A DNA stretch of 32,951 bases, taken from positions 1 to 32,951 of the forward strand of contig NZ_JACIDY010000009.1 in the NCBI RefSeq assembly GCF_014196615.1, given 5' to 3'. The notes below the pieces were generated by a model. That model saw only the letters and a list, made by a program, of their open reading frames with translations. It was not told the DNA's origin and made no database searches. The stretch's first letter is position 1. The number at the start of each line of letters is the position of its first letter. Below, in pieces: positions 1 to 8,900 of the stretch. The position numbers and the translations under genes were made by a program. This DNA comes from Novosphingobium fluoreni. GTDB lineage: Bacteria; Pseudomonadota; Alphaproteobacteria; Sphingomonadales; Sphingomonadaceae.

Positions 1-16
1 ACTCAGCCCATGGTGA

Positions 17-93
<77 letters not shown>

Positions 94-112
94 ATCTCGA
101 AAGACGCACAAC

Positions 113-141
113 CGCTCGAGAAAACTCAGAGCGCTTTTTTT
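113..141 (+). terminator. Rho-independent terminator of the tRNA gene
   Basis: The stem CGCTC (113-117) / GAGCG (129-133) is extended by GAG/CTC around an AAAA loop, with one bulged A, and is followed by seven T (135-141). It lies 20 bases after the tRNA 3' end. Confidence 0.7.
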
Positions 142-280
142 GTGCCTGTTTTTGGAGCTTACATCCGAGTCGAGGCGTTTCTGATCGTCTCAAGGCAATC
201 CCCGAAATGCTAGGATGTCGATTTGCATTGGGGGATGTTTTGTGGGGTACTGCCCAGCAGCACCGCAGGAATACCCCCAC

Positions 281-470
281 ATGGCTTTGCGGGAGCTCGA
301 AGCTCGCTAAGCAGAGGCGGTAGAAGGATTACAAACTAGCAGATGGCTAGTGGCTCTACGTCCTCGTGCGCCCGGACGGTTCCAAGCTTCGGCGATTGAC
401 TTACCGCTTCGGCGGCAAGGAGAAGCTGCTGTGGCTTGGCTACTATGTGTCCATCTTGTGTCCTTCGACC
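281..470 (+). pseudogene. Fragment of P4-type tyrosine integrase (N-terminal DUF4102 arm-binding region)
   Basis: Conceptual translation from the ATG at 281 reads MALRELEAR, a stop, then after a frameshift KDYKLADG, a stop, WLYVLVRPDGSKL and LTYRFGGKEKLLWLGYY. This follows the N-terminal domain of P4/Int-family integrases (K-x-Y-K-L-x-D-G ... G-S-K-x-W-R-x-x-Y-R-x-x-G-K-E-K-x-L-x-L-G-x-Y). At least two in-frame stops and one frameshift are visible and the catalytic domain is missing, so the gene is dead. Its position directly downstream of a tRNA gene is where such integrases usually sit. Identification rests on motif recall, not on an alignment. Confidence 0.7.
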
Positions 471-506
471 GCTGTAACTTCATTAGCCTGACTATGACAT
501 CTCCAG

Positions 507-816
507 GCGGTGTATCATCAGATGCAAAGGCGCGCTCGCCGCGTCGCCGCCATAGTGTCAGCCCGCTCGCGTTCGAAGCCAAAGTGGCTTAATGAGATAG
601 GCGACCGGCACAAAACTGTAACAAGTCCAGTCGTGCACGCCGAAGCGCTGCCGGACGGCGCGCTTGAGCGTTGGCAAAAACCGGGAAGCGCTGTGGAACA
701 ATGCCGAAGTCGCCGAAGTGCATAAGGACGCGTAGCTGGCACGTGAGATCGTGTTTGCCATCCCGCTCGAGCTGAATGAGGCGCAAGGCATCCACTTGTA
801 GGCTTCCCGCATGGCC
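507..816 (+). pseudogene. Fragment of MobA/MobL-family relaxase
   Basis: Pieces in two frames resemble the N-terminal part of MobA/MobL (Ti TraA-like) relaxases. One frame gives ARRVAAIVSARSRS and then VVHAEALPDGALERW, matching the family pattern 'V-H-S-E-x-x-L-P-x-G-A-P-x-R-W'. After a frameshift comes REALWNNAEVAEVHKDA, a stop, then LAREIVFAIPLELNEAQGI, matching 'LWN-x-V-E-x-x-E-x-R-K-D-A-Q-L-A-R-E-x-x-x-A-x-P-x-E-L'. The catalytic HxH motif region is lost. It is a relic of a mobilisation gene, transcribed away from the tRNA. Confidence 0.62.
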
Positions 817-1345
817 CAAGAACTAGCCTCTGAATTCGGACCTGCCGAAGCCTTCGAGGTCGTTTGGCATGAGCTCAGCTTGCTGCACAACGCATTGCTA
901 GGCCTCACAACAGCGAGAGAGAAGATACCTGAATACCGCGCAAGCCTAGCTGGAACTGCACACGCACGTGAACAACGCTCGCCGATGAGTAGCTGCAATC
1001 CAGCAGAGTCCGTCCCTGCAGATGACGGTCGTGACGATTGCCAACAACATTCAAGCGGCTTCGGAAGTCGTTTGGATGGAGGATCGACACACATTCGATG
1101 CATCCTGCGCTGCCATCGAGAGATCAGTTGGCACCTTAGACATCATCGAGCAACGTCAGCGAGCGGCCGACAAGCAGGAGAAGCGGCTCGTTGGGCGGCA
1201 TGCGGCGGCGTGGTCGTGGGTATGCTGCTCTGGTCTATTCTATCAAGCGCAATCGCGAGGTCGCTACCCCTTCGCGGCATGTGCCAGAGTGGATGGCAGC
1301 ACGACGCTCGGACGTGATATCGCCATTTTCAACTCGGGCACGAGG
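817..1345 (+). pseudogene. Degenerate DUF6118-like mobilisation-associated protein
   Basis: Three successive frames give pieces that together resemble DUF6118 proteins, which commonly follow MobA/MobL relaxases on sphingomonad plasmids and integrative elements. The first is PAEAFEVVWHELSLLHNALL and TTAREKIPEYRASLA. After a frameshift comes MTVVTIANNIQAASEVV and RAADKQEKRLVGRHAA. After another comes GVVVGMLLWSILSSAIARSL, a C-terminal membrane segment. The order (N-terminal helical part, middle, transmembrane segment) is preserved despite the frameshifts. The assignment is from memory of the family pattern and is moderately uncertain; the neighbouring relaxase relic supports it. Confidence 0.5.
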
Positions 1346-1643
1346 CACGACAATCATCGATAATGATATTCGTTCCTCAGTTCGCCTGCGTCGTCTTCGG
1401 TCCTGTATGCCCCTCGCGAGCTGGCTCAAAGTGGGACTAAGCCGCCGTCCGCAACGGTTTAGACGAATGGCCGGTTTGGCTAGCAATGGACATTCGTCTT
1501 CCTTGCAAACGAGATCGCAAAAAAGGAGGATTACGGACCAGATCTAAGGCGTACCGCGTTTCTAAGAGAAATGAGTTAGCCTCGGCAACATTGCAGGCGC
1601 ACCCGATTTACGACGCCGTGATCAGTAGTTTTCGCAGGGATTG
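1346..1643. other. Intergenic remainder of the decayed element
   Basis: I see no gene, no second copy of the tRNA 3' end and no inverted repeat that would mark an element boundary. The stretch probably holds the far end of the decayed island, but nothing in it is recognisable. Confidence 0.4.
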
Positions 1644-2702
1644 TCACTCCAGATAGGCGGCCCGGAGCTTGGCGATGTCCATCCGTGACACGCCGGCTTC
1701 TCTGTCTAGATAGGACTCGACCGAGCCCCACTTGCTGTTGATTTCGTTGAAGGCGTAATCGAGGAACGCGGTGCCATCGGCGGTCTTGAGCGGTTGCGGC
1801 TTCTTCGCGGCAGGGTTGCTTTGTAACTTGGCGAACATTCGGGCTGCGGCATCGCCGGGATGCGCGGCGGCGTCGATCTTCGGCATTTCCCACTCAGGCC
1901 GGCGAAGCGCCGTCGAAAGGTGGTAGTCCGCCAAGATCGTGTCACGAGGGACGCCCAGCGCCGATAGGATCATCGCGGTGACGAAGCCGGTGCGGTCCTG
2001 CCCGGCCGAGCAGTTGTAGGCCACCGCCCCGTCGCGGGCGAGAAGGTCGCGGAACACAAGCTTCAGGTGAGGGGCGAGCATGAGAGGCATCTTGCGATAG
2101 ACCGCATCACCGTTTGCCGGAGCGCTCCCGTTGACCAGCGATGTCATTGAATACCCGATCGCTTCGTAAGGCACCCCCTCCACGCGTGACGGAGCAAGCG
2201 CGCGCTCCTCGCTGGAGCGCAGGTCCACCTGATGCGCGAGGCCAAGCGTGCCAATTTGCGCAACGTCAGCATCGGTCAGCAACGGCTGTCCGCCCGAGCG
2301 GTAGATCAGGCCCCAGCGCACATGCTTGCCGTCTGCCGCAGGGTAGCCGCCAATATCGCGGAAGTTGGACGCTTGCATCAACGGCAGGGAGCGCTCGCCC
2401 ACCCGCACCCAGGCACCGGACGGATCTCTCAGCATAAAGTACAGGCGCTGCCCAGATTGCACAGGCACTGTCTCGTGACCATCCTTATCCGCCTTGGATA
2501 CCAACTTCATCTGGTCGGCGCGCGCTGTGGGATCGCTAGAGACGAGGACATCGACCGGATCGGAATCGGTCCAGGCGACCGTGAGCTCGCCCGGCGCGCT
2601 GCGCGTCACAGCCGGAGCGGTGATGGTACTCGCTTTGGCGAGGGTCGGCGCCGCGGTCGCGAGCATGAGCGACAGCAGGGAAAGCGCTGTATTGCGTTTC
2701 AT
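1644..2702 (-). CDS. Secreted tyrosine-phosphatase-like protein (Y_phosphatase3 type)
   Basis: The 352-residue protein has a Sec signal peptide (about residues 1-24). An N-terminal beta-rich stretch resembling a fibronectin-like module (about 25-105) is followed by a cysteine phosphatase domain. The P-loop is C231-SAGQD-R237 (CX5R). NFRDIGGY (113-120) and D160-LRSSEER are further family markers. Proteins of this family hydrolyse phosphotyrosine or phosphoinositide-type phosphate esters; here the signal peptide places it in the periplasm or outside, so a scavenging role on a phosphorylated substrate is possible. It lies 65 bp downstream of a TonB-dependent receptor on the same strand, which suggests one transcription unit and a shared substrate. 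The substrate is not deducible. Confidence 0.88.
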   Translation of the reverse strand: MKRNTALSLLSLMLATAAPTLAKASTITAPAVTRSAPGELTVAWTDSDPVDVLVSSDPTARADQMKLVSKADKDGHETVPVQSGQRLYFMLRDPSGAWVRVGERSLPLMQASNFRDIGGYPAADGKHVRWGLIYRSGGQPLLTDADVAQIGTLGLAHQVDLRSSEERALAPSRVEGVPYEAIGYSMTSLVNGSAPANGDAVYRKMPLMLAPHLKLVFRDLLARDGAVAYNCSAGQDRTGFVTAMILSALGVPRDTILADYHLSTALRRPEWEMPKIDAAAHPGDAAARMFAKLQSNPAAKKPQPLKTADGTAFLDYAFNEINSKWGSVESYLDREAGVSRMDIAKLRAAYLE

Positions 2703-2767
2703 CTTTCAATCTCCCGTGACGGGCGGACCAATCCCTTGGATGGGAGGGATCTGTCCGCCGTCGTAGC

Positions 2768-5230
2768 TTAGAAGCGGACGTTCAGTTCGCCGCCAAAGGT
2801 GCGCGCATCGTTGAAGAAACCGGCCACGCCGCTGGTCGCCGCAGCGGACTTCAGGAATACATGCTGTTCGTTGAACAGGTTGCGCGCCCAGGCCGAGATG
2901 GTCAGCTTGGCGCCGCTCTGGCCCATCGCGATGTCGGCCACAGCGAGGCGGCCGTTGAAGACAAGGCCGGCATCGCCCTTGGGTTGCTTGTACGTAACCA
3001 CACCCGTCAGCGCGTTAAAGCCCGGGTCGGTGTAGTTGCCATAATAGCCGCTGTCGTAGTTGCCATCGAGATGGAAGCGCAGCGTCACCGTGTTGAGCGG
3101 CACTTCATAGTCGATGGATCCGCTGGCCGAATGAGCGGGCGTGTAGACTTGATAGATGGGAACGGCGAACGGGCTCGGTCGTCCGTTATTGCCTGTGATC
3201 GGAAAGGGATTGAGTGCGTTCGGGATCTTCACGCTGTTGTATGCATAACTAGCCGTCAACGTCAGGCCGTCCGCTGGAGCCAGCGTCAATTCGGCCTCTA
3301 CGCCCTTCAGCTTGCCCTTGCCGGTATCGTTGACCGTGTTGGTCGTGGTGCGCGTGGTCGTGACGCGGATGCCGTTGACAACGTCTTCATACAGACCACT
3401 GAAGTCGAGTTGGATATTCTTGTACGTCCCGGTGTAGGCGGCAATGTTGAAACGGGCGCGATGGTTCCAGAATTCGGTCTTTGCACCGATTTCGAACATG
3501 GAGACCGTTTCCGGGTTAAACGGCTTGTAGTCGGTCGCGCGCGAGTTAGCGCCGCCCGACTTATAGCCGGTGCTCCACTTGCCATAGAGATGCACGTCTG
3601 GCGACGCATCAACTGCGAGGTTGACCATCGGATCCACGCGCGACCAGTGCGCATTGAGCCCGATCGGCGCCTGTACGTTGGCGCCATTGATCGGCAGGAT
3701 CGGGAGCGCGTTGTTGACGATGTCAAGCGATCCCACCTTTTTGTCCCGCGTCCAGCGCAGGCCGCCCGTGAGGTGCAGTATATCGTTCGCGAAGGCCGGA
3801 GTATAAGTCGCCTGGCCATAGACGCCGATGCTGGTTGTCTTCACATGACTGGCGCGATCAATGTTTCGCGTGGCGGGATCGATGTTAAGAGCGCCATACG
3901 TGCTGCCCGCGGCATCAAGAAAATAGTTGGTATTGAACGCTTGCGCGTTGTCGTTCACCTTCTCCACGTAATACAATGCGCCGACGGCGTATTTCAACTG
4001 ATCGCCGAGATCACCGATCGCCTGCAGTTCCTGACTCCACTGGTCCTGCTTGAAGTAGGCAAGGCTATAGCGCCCGAAGGCAAAGCCCGGATACCGGGTG
4101 ACGAAGCCGGTGCCCGCCGTGGTGACGGTCGAAGGCAGGTTGAAGGCGCCCGTCGGGTTGGCAGCGGTCAGCGGCTGCTGCGCGGAGGTGGCGGCGGACG
4201 CGTTGTCGAACTGGCTCTGGGTCAGGTGACGGTACGCGGTGATTGACTTGAGCATGAGCGAGGGCGCCGCCCGCCATTCCAGGTTCAGGCGAACACCGGT
4301 CGACTTGCCGACGCTGGGCTGCTCGGGAACGCCGAAAACGGCAGTCTTGGCACGTTTAGGTTGCAGGACGGCAGCGGCGGCAAGCTTGTTGGTGCCAGGC
4401 AGAATCTGCTGCTGATAGAGGGTTGTCGCAGCGTCGTATGACGTGTCGGCGGCCAGGTCCACGGTGAAATCGGGCGCGACCTTCCACAAGATCTCGCCAT
4501 GCACACCGCGCTTGTCAAACCCGTTGAAATCCTCGGCGCTCTTGAGCGGATTCTTCACCAAGCCGTCGCGATGCGTGACGATGCCGTCCAGCTTGATGCT
4601 GAAGCCACTGAATTCGGGGAGGTCGATATGGGTTTCGGCCTTATAGCTTCCGAAGTTGCCGGCGCCAACGGTGGTATTCATCTTGAACTCGCCGCTCGGG
4701 CGCTTGGTGACGATGTTTAAAGCGCCACCTTCTGTATTACGGCCGAACAGGGTGCCTTGCGGCCCCTTTAGGACTTCGATGTTCTCGATATCGTAGAGCG
4801 CTGCCCCAAGGCCCTGCGGGCGGCCCATGTAGACCCCGTCAATATAGACGCCGACGCCCTGGTCACGCGCGGGCTGGTTGCTATCCGACAACACACCGAC
4901 ACCGCGAACGTTGACGATCAGCGCCCCGGGGCGCGAAAAGAAGGGCGCCACTCGCAACGACGGGATCGCGCCGTCACCTAAATCGGTGAGCGACTGCACG
5001 TGGCGATTAGTCAGATCGTCGCTGCGTAACACCGAGATCGAGATCGGCGTCTCCTGCAAGTTCTCCCGACGTTTCTGAGCGGTAACGATGATTTCGCTCA
5101 AGCCGCCGCCGTTGGTATCCTCAGCGGTTAGGAGATTAGGCACCTCTTGAGCATGCGCCGCCACCGGAAGGCAGGCATAAGCAAACATGGCGAGCGACGA
5201 CGTCGCCAGCCAACGGGACTGGAGTTGCAT
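2768..5230 (-). CDS. TonB-dependent outer-membrane receptor
   Basis: The 820-residue protein has a signal peptide with likely cleavage after A27 (AHA-QE), a TonB-box region EIIVTAQ (46-52), a plug domain with GVYIDGVYMGRPQG and the 'E-V-L-K-G-P-Q-G-T-L-F-G-R-N' motif, and a long beta-barrel ending in the aromatic residue F (NVRF) expected for BAM insertion. It is typical of the iron-complex receptor superfamily that sphingomonads have expanded for many substrates besides siderophores. No ligand can be inferred from the sequence. The downstream phosphatase (1644-2702) is the only linked gene. A long non-coding stretch with a GCAATTA/TAATTGC inverted repeat lies upstream. Confidence 0.95.
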   Translation of the reverse strand: MQLQSRWLATSSLAMFAYACLPVAAHAQEVPNLLTAEDTNGGGLSEIIVTAQKRRENLQETPISISVLRSDDLTNRHVQSLTDLGDGAIPSLRVAPFFSRPGALIVNVRGVGVLSDSNQPARDQGVGVYIDGVYMGRPQGLGAALYDIENIEVLKGPQGTLFGRNTEGGALNIVTKRPSGEFKMNTTVGAGNFGSYKAETHIDLPEFSGFSIKLDGIVTHRDGLVKNPLKSAEDFNGFDKRGVHGEILWKVAPDFTVDLAADTSYDAATTLYQQQILPGTNKLAAAAVLQPKRAKTAVFGVPEQPSVGKSTGVRLNLEWRAAPSLMLKSITAYRHLTQSQFDNASAATSAQQPLTAANPTGAFNLPSTVTTAGTGFVTRYPGFAFGRYSLAYFKQDQWSQELQAIGDLGDQLKYAVGALYYVEKVNDNAQAFNTNYFLDAAGSTYGALNIDPATRNIDRASHVKTTSIGVYGQATYTPAFANDILHLTGGLRWTRDKKVGSLDIVNNALPILPINGANVQAPIGLNAHWSRVDPMVNLAVDASPDVHLYGKWSTGYKSGGANSRATDYKPFNPETVSMFEIGAKTEFWNHRARFNIAAYTGTYKNIQLDFSGLYEDVVNGIRVTTTRTTTNTVNDTGKGKLKGVEAELTLAPADGLTLTASYAYNSVKIPNALNPFPITGNNGRPSPFAVPIYQVYTPAHSASGSIDYEVPLNTVTLRFHLDGNYDSGYYGNYTDPGFNALTGVVTYKQPKGDAGLVFNGRLAVADIAMGQSGAKLTISAWARNLFNEQHVFLKSAAATSGVAGFFNDARTFGGELNVRF

Positions 5231-5713
5231 GAGTTATTCCTGTTCAGAAGCCGCGGCAACGCGCCTGTTGAGGGCGCAATTATGCATGCCGTGTTGCAGC
5301 ATTGTGTCAGTAATTGCATCATGCGTGCATCTGCGGGAGCTATTATGCTAGGTCTGCGCGCACGGAGCTTTAGTACTGTGCACGAAGGTAAAGCGGTTGA
5401 CGGCAATCAGCCCAAACCGCTCCCGTGCCGGATATCTAATCGACACCGATGATTAGCGGCCACAGGACGTCACCCTGCACCAGGTTTCGGCGGCAACTGA
5501 ACGTCGACTTCTTGATAAGATCAAGGCATCTGCCATGTTGAAGTAGACTTGCGTACCTTTTATATAGGCAGCGTCAACTTTCTTATAAAGCGTTGTTAAA
5601 CGTGGGCATCTGTTCTGAGCTGGCGTAAGTTTACTATGATATTGACCCGCTCGATTGCCGCAATCTTCACGGGATTAGTTCTGTTACTGATGCAGAGAAT
5701 GTACGCATGCTCA
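5231..5713. other. Intergenic region upstream of the TonB-dependent receptor
   Basis: No convincing gene lies here. Near the receptor start there is a 7-bp inverted repeat GCAATTA (5276-5282) / TAATTGC (5311-5317), with related TGCAT-rich words around it. It could be an operator for the minus-strand gene. A possible -10 (CATAAT on the minus strand) overlaps the proximal arm, but I could not place a good -35. Confidence 0.3.
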
Positions 5714-6100
5714 TCAGTCGCGATGATAGCTCTGCGCGGCGTCGGAATCCTGGATGTCGTAGGCGAACCAAGCGCTTTGCGCGTGATCGTAAACTTGCAC
5801 GATACCTTGGGTGAGATGAGCTTCATAATGGGTGTCTGAGCCGCGATCATAGCCTTTGGCGACGGTGCCTTCGGCTTCGAACGTGATGAACGCGTTATCG
5901 CCTTTGTCGTGGATTTCCGGGAGACGGCCGCCAAACGCTGTGTTGCGATCGCCGTCGAAGCCTTGCAGCACCCCGTCCTTGACCTCCGCAGCGATCCGCA
6001 GATCCTTACCGACTGCGTGATCGTACAGCCCTGCCACCTTCTCGTGGGAGAGGCCGGCGAAAGTGGCGGCGGCGATCAAGGCGCGAGTGTGTGGTTTCAT
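5714..6100 (-). CDS. Conserved-looking small protein of unknown function
   Basis: I do not recognise this 128-residue protein. The start at 6100 is preferred over an in-frame ATG at 6127 because GGGGG lies a few bases before it on the minus strand. The N-terminus MKPHTRALIAAATFAGLSHE is mildly hydrophobic but is not a convincing signal peptide. The remainder is polar and looks beta-rich, with many Asp, Gly and His residues (for example HDKGDNAF and YDRGSDTHYEAH). Amino-acid composition and length suggest a folded small protein. It is transcribed divergently from the SOS mutagenesis cassette, and its promoter region must lie between 6101 and the SOS box. Confidence 0.65.
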   Translation of the reverse strand: MKPHTRALIAAATFAGLSHEKVAGLYDHAVGKDLRIAAEVKDGVLQGFDGDRNTAFGGRLPEIHDKGDNAFITFEAEGTVAKGYDRGSDTHYEAHLTQGIVQVYDHAQSAWFAYDIQDSDAAQSYHRD

Positions 6101-6379
6101 GCCCCCATTTGGCACCGGCAACGGCATCGGATCAAGCGCCGGGTACTGAAAGAGGCGGCGTCATCCGCAATCATGGAGCGAATCGGTCCATAACGGCAAA
6201 GCTTGCTCCAAGCATTCGGGACGGATGTGGGCCATCACCAAGTCAGCAGCTCATAGGGCCCTTCCCATGGGGAATCGTGTAGCGCAGCCGCAAAAATTTC
6301 CGGGCTAACCGCGGACAAGATGGGAGGAAAGCCGATCCACAGGTCTTTCGGGGACCTTGACCCGGCAGCGACATTGAGC

Positions 6380-6394
6380 GAACATAAAGAGAAC
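6380..6394 (+). promoter_or_regulatory. LexA/SOS box (GAAC-N7-GAAC) of the imuA-imuB-dnaE2 cassette
   Basis: GAAC at 6380-6383 and GAAC at 6391-6394 are separated by exactly seven bases, which is the direct-repeat SOS box of alphaproteobacterial LexA. It ends 15 bases before the imuA ATG at 6410. A TTGACC that could serve as -35 lies at 6357-6362, so the box would cover the -10 region, a placement expected for repression. Confidence 0.88.
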
Positions 6395-6409
6395 AAACGA
6401 GTCTCTGTC

Positions 6410-7186
6410 ATGTCTGTCGCCTCCATGCCTGCCATCAAAGCCAAACGTCCTTTGGATATTGCGGAATTAAGGTCGCTTGCATCCCTGACCGGAAACCAGC
6501 GAAGCCTGTCATTCGGGATCCGGGCGCTTGATGAAGGGCTGGCAGGAGGCGGGTTGCGGGCTGGGGCGCTGCACGAGGTATCGGCGGCCAGTTGTGCGCT
6601 GGTGGACGATGCGGCGGCGACGCTCTTCATCGCCGGGATCGCCGCGCGGGAGGCTTTGGCAACGGGGGCTCCGGTGCTGTGGGCCAGTTGCCGTAACGAT
6701 CTTTATGCGCCCGGCGTGGCGCAGGCGGGTTTGCCGGCGGCAAGCGTGATCCACGTGCAGCCGCGCGATGACAAGGCGCTGCTGGCGGTGATCGAGGATG
6801 CGGTGCGCGATGGCACGCCCTGCGTGGTGATCGCGGAGGTGCGCAGGATATCCATGGTGGCGGGGCGCAGGCTCCAGCTGGCATCGGCGGAAGCGGATTT
6901 GCCGATCCTGCTGCTGCGCCAGCGCCGGCAGCGGGAGCGCGATCCGCTGGAGGAGCCGTCCGCCGCCTGGACGCGGTGGCGGATCGCCAGTGCGCCGTCG
7001 CTGCCGGTAGAGGCGGCCGGCGTCGGGCGCCCGCAATGGCAGGTTGAGCTGGCGCGCCAGCGTGGCGGCGAACCCTTTTCCCTGATCCTGGAGGGCTGCG
7101 ATGAGACGGGTCGTCTCGCTGTTCCTGCCGCATCTGCCGATCGAGCGGTTGCGGCGGTGGGAACGGCCCGCCAGGCTGCAGCCTGA
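6410..7186 (+). CDS. imuA: ImuA, RecA/SulA-like accessory protein of inducible mutagenesis
   Basis: The 258-residue protein belongs to the ImuA family: a RecA-like fold (LSFGIRALDEGLAGGGLRAGALHEV, about residues 40-65, in place of a full Walker A) that works with ImuB and DnaE2 in damage-induced mutagenesis. I chose the ATG at 6410 because the SOS box ends just before it; the in-frame ATG at 6320 would place the operator inside the gene. The 3' end overlaps imuB by 86 bp in another frame, so the two are probably translationally coupled. Induction by LexA cleavage is expected. Confidence 0.9.
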   Translation: MSVASMPAIKAKRPLDIAELRSLASLTGNQRSLSFGIRALDEGLAGGGLRAGALHEVSAASCALVDDAAATLFIAGIAAREALATGAPVLWASCRNDLYAPGVAQAGLPAASVIHVQPRDDKALLAVIEDAVRDGTPCVVIAEVRRISMVAGRRLQLASAEADLPILLLRQRRQRERDPLEEPSAAWTRWRIASAPSLPVEAAGVGRPQWQVELARQRGGEPFSLILEGCDETGRLAVPAASADRAVAAVGTARQAAA

Positions 7187-8900
7187 TTCTCTAGCCCTTG
7201 CGCTTCCGGTCGACGCGCTTCCGGTCGATGCTGATCCGGGTGCCTGCTCGGTCCCGCGCGGCGGTGGCTGGCGGCCGGGTGCGCGCTGGGCAAGGGCTGA
7301 GCCATCTTCGCGCGAAGAGATGCAGCAGCAGATCGATGCCCTGCCCCGCCATGCGCAGCCTGCCATGCGGGAACTGGGGCGCAGATCGGAAGCGGCGGAC
7401 CATCCGTTCAAGCGCATCGCCACGATTGTGCCGGCACAGCGGTATCGCACAGGCGTATCCCATCAGGAGCCGATGGCGGTGGTGGGCAAGGTCGGCCGGC
7501 GCGAGCAGGTCGTTGCCGTATCTCCTGCCGCGCTGATGCTGGGTATCCACATCGGCATGGCCGCCACGCATGCGCGGGCGCTGGTATCCGACCTCGATCT
7601 TCGCCCCGCCGAGCCGGAGGCCGATGCCCAACTTCTGGACCGCTTGGCGCTGCTGGCGGTGCGGCGTTGGTCACCGATTGCCGCGGTTGCGCCGCCTGAT
7701 GGCCTGTGGCTGGACCTGACGGGGTGTGCGCACCTCCATGGCGGTGAGGGGCGCTTCTGCCAGCGTTTGCTGCGCTTCTGCCGTCGGGCTGGTTTCACCG
7801 CGCGGGTGGCGATTGCCGATACCCCGGGTGTGGCGCATGCGCTGGCGCGGTTCGGGCCGGATGATCTGACGATCGTGACATCGGGCGACACGGTACGAGC
7901 ACTGGCGCCGTTGCCGGTTGCGGCGTTGCGCCTCGAACAAGCCACGTTGATCGCCGCACGCCGCTTTGGCTTCGAGACGGTGGCGGACCTGCTTCCCGTT
8001 GCTCGCGGGCCATTGGCCCGCCGCCTGGGCTTGCCCGCGATTCATCGGCTGGACCAGGCTTTGGGTGCGGTGGCGGAGCCGATCACGCCGCATAGCGATC
8101 CGGCCATGCCGATGGTTGAACGCCGATTGCTGGAGCCGATCGGTACCGCCGAGGCGATCGGGCAAGTCATGGCCGATCTGCTCGATGATCTGGTGCTGGT
8201 ACTGCAAGCGCGTGGCCTTGGCGCGCGGGCATTGCGGCTGGTGGCCTTGCGTGTCGATGGCGGGGAGCAGATGGTCGCGATCGGCACATCGCGCCCCAGC
8301 CGCGATGCTGCGCATTTGCTGCGGCTGCTGAAGCTGAGGATCGAGCGGATCGACCCCGGTCTGGGGCTGGAGCAGTTCCGCCTTGTCGCCCCGCATACCG
8401 AGCCGTTGGGCGCGGTCGATCTGGGGCAGGTTTTGGCGGGAGAGGCGCTCATGCGCGATCCCGCCAGGCTGGTGGACGTGGTGGCGGGGCGTATCGGTGA
8501 AGAGGCGGTCTATCGGATCGCGCCGGTTGCCAGCCACGTGCCGGAGCGGGCAGTTCGGCGAGTCAGTCCGATCGCGGTGCCGGGCGGCTGGCCGAAATGG
8601 CAACGCCCGGTGCGCCTGTTCGCCAAGCCGGAACCGCTCTGGAGCGTGATGGCGCTGCTACCCGATCAGCCGCCCCGACGCTTCGAGTGGCGTGGCCGGA
8701 CGCATAAGGTCGTTGCCGGTGATGGTCCCGAACGCATCCATGGCGAGTGGTGGCGGCGCGACCAGGAAGTGTGGGCGGTGCGCGATTACTTCCGGATCGA
8801 GGATGCGGACGGCGGGCGCTACTGGGTATTCCGGCGTGGTGATGGCGTGGACAATGCCACGGGCGATCTTTCTTGGTGGATCCATGGCATTTTCGCATGA
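7101..8900 (+). CDS. imuB: ImuB, catalytically inactive Y-family polymerase-like protein
   Basis: The 599-residue protein has the ImuB N-terminus [16 protein letters not shown], where true Y-family polymerases carry the catalytic acidic residues; these are absent, as known for ImuB. The palm/finger region (about 120-260, with [16 protein letters not shown]), the helix-hairpin-helix region (about 270-330) and the little-finger-like and C-terminal parts are present. ImuB is thought to be the hub that links DnaE2, ImuA and the beta clamp. Residues about 34-43 hold a tandem duplication of ALPVD encoded by an almost perfect 15-bp DNA repeat (7200-7229). Its stop overlaps the dnaE2 start by four bases (ATGA at 8897-8900). 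Confidence 0.92.
   Translation: MRRVVSLFLPHLPIERLRRWERPARLQPDSLALALPVDALPVDADPGACSVPRGGGWRPGARWARAEPSSREEMQQQIDALPRHAQPAMRELGRRSEAADHPFKRIATIVPAQRYRTGVSHQEPMAVVGKVGRREQVVAVSPAALMLGIHIGMAATHARALVSDLDLRPAEPEADAQLLDRLALLAVRRWSPIAAVAPPDGLWLDLTGCAHLHGGEGRFCQRLLRFCRRAGFTARVAIADTPGVAHALARFGPDDLTIVTSGDTVRALAPLPVAALRLEQATLIAARRFGFETVADLLPVARGPLARRLGLPAIHRLDQALGAVAEPITPHSDPAMPMVERRLLEPIGTAEAIGQVMADLLDDLVLVLQARGLGARALRLVALRVDGGEQMVAIGTSRPSRDAAHLLRLLKLRIERIDPGLGLEQFRLVAPHTEPLGAVDLGQVLAGEALMRDPARLVDVVAGRIGEEAVYRIAPVASHVPERAVRRVSPIAVPGGWPKWQRPVRLFAKPEPLWSVMALLPDQPPRRFEWRGRTHKVVAGDGPERIHGEWWRRDQEVWAVRDYFRIEDADGGRYWVFRRGDGVDNATGDLSWWIHGIFA

Noticed and set aside
2861..4246. 461-codon open frame antisense to the first TonB-dependent receptor
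   Set aside because: Low-complexity Arg/Val/Gly-rich translation without motifs; a typical shadow of a GC-rich gene on the other strand.
6320..6409. Longer imuA beginning at the ATG at 6320
   Set aside because: It would place the SOS box inside the coding sequence and adds a tail unlike ImuA proteins.
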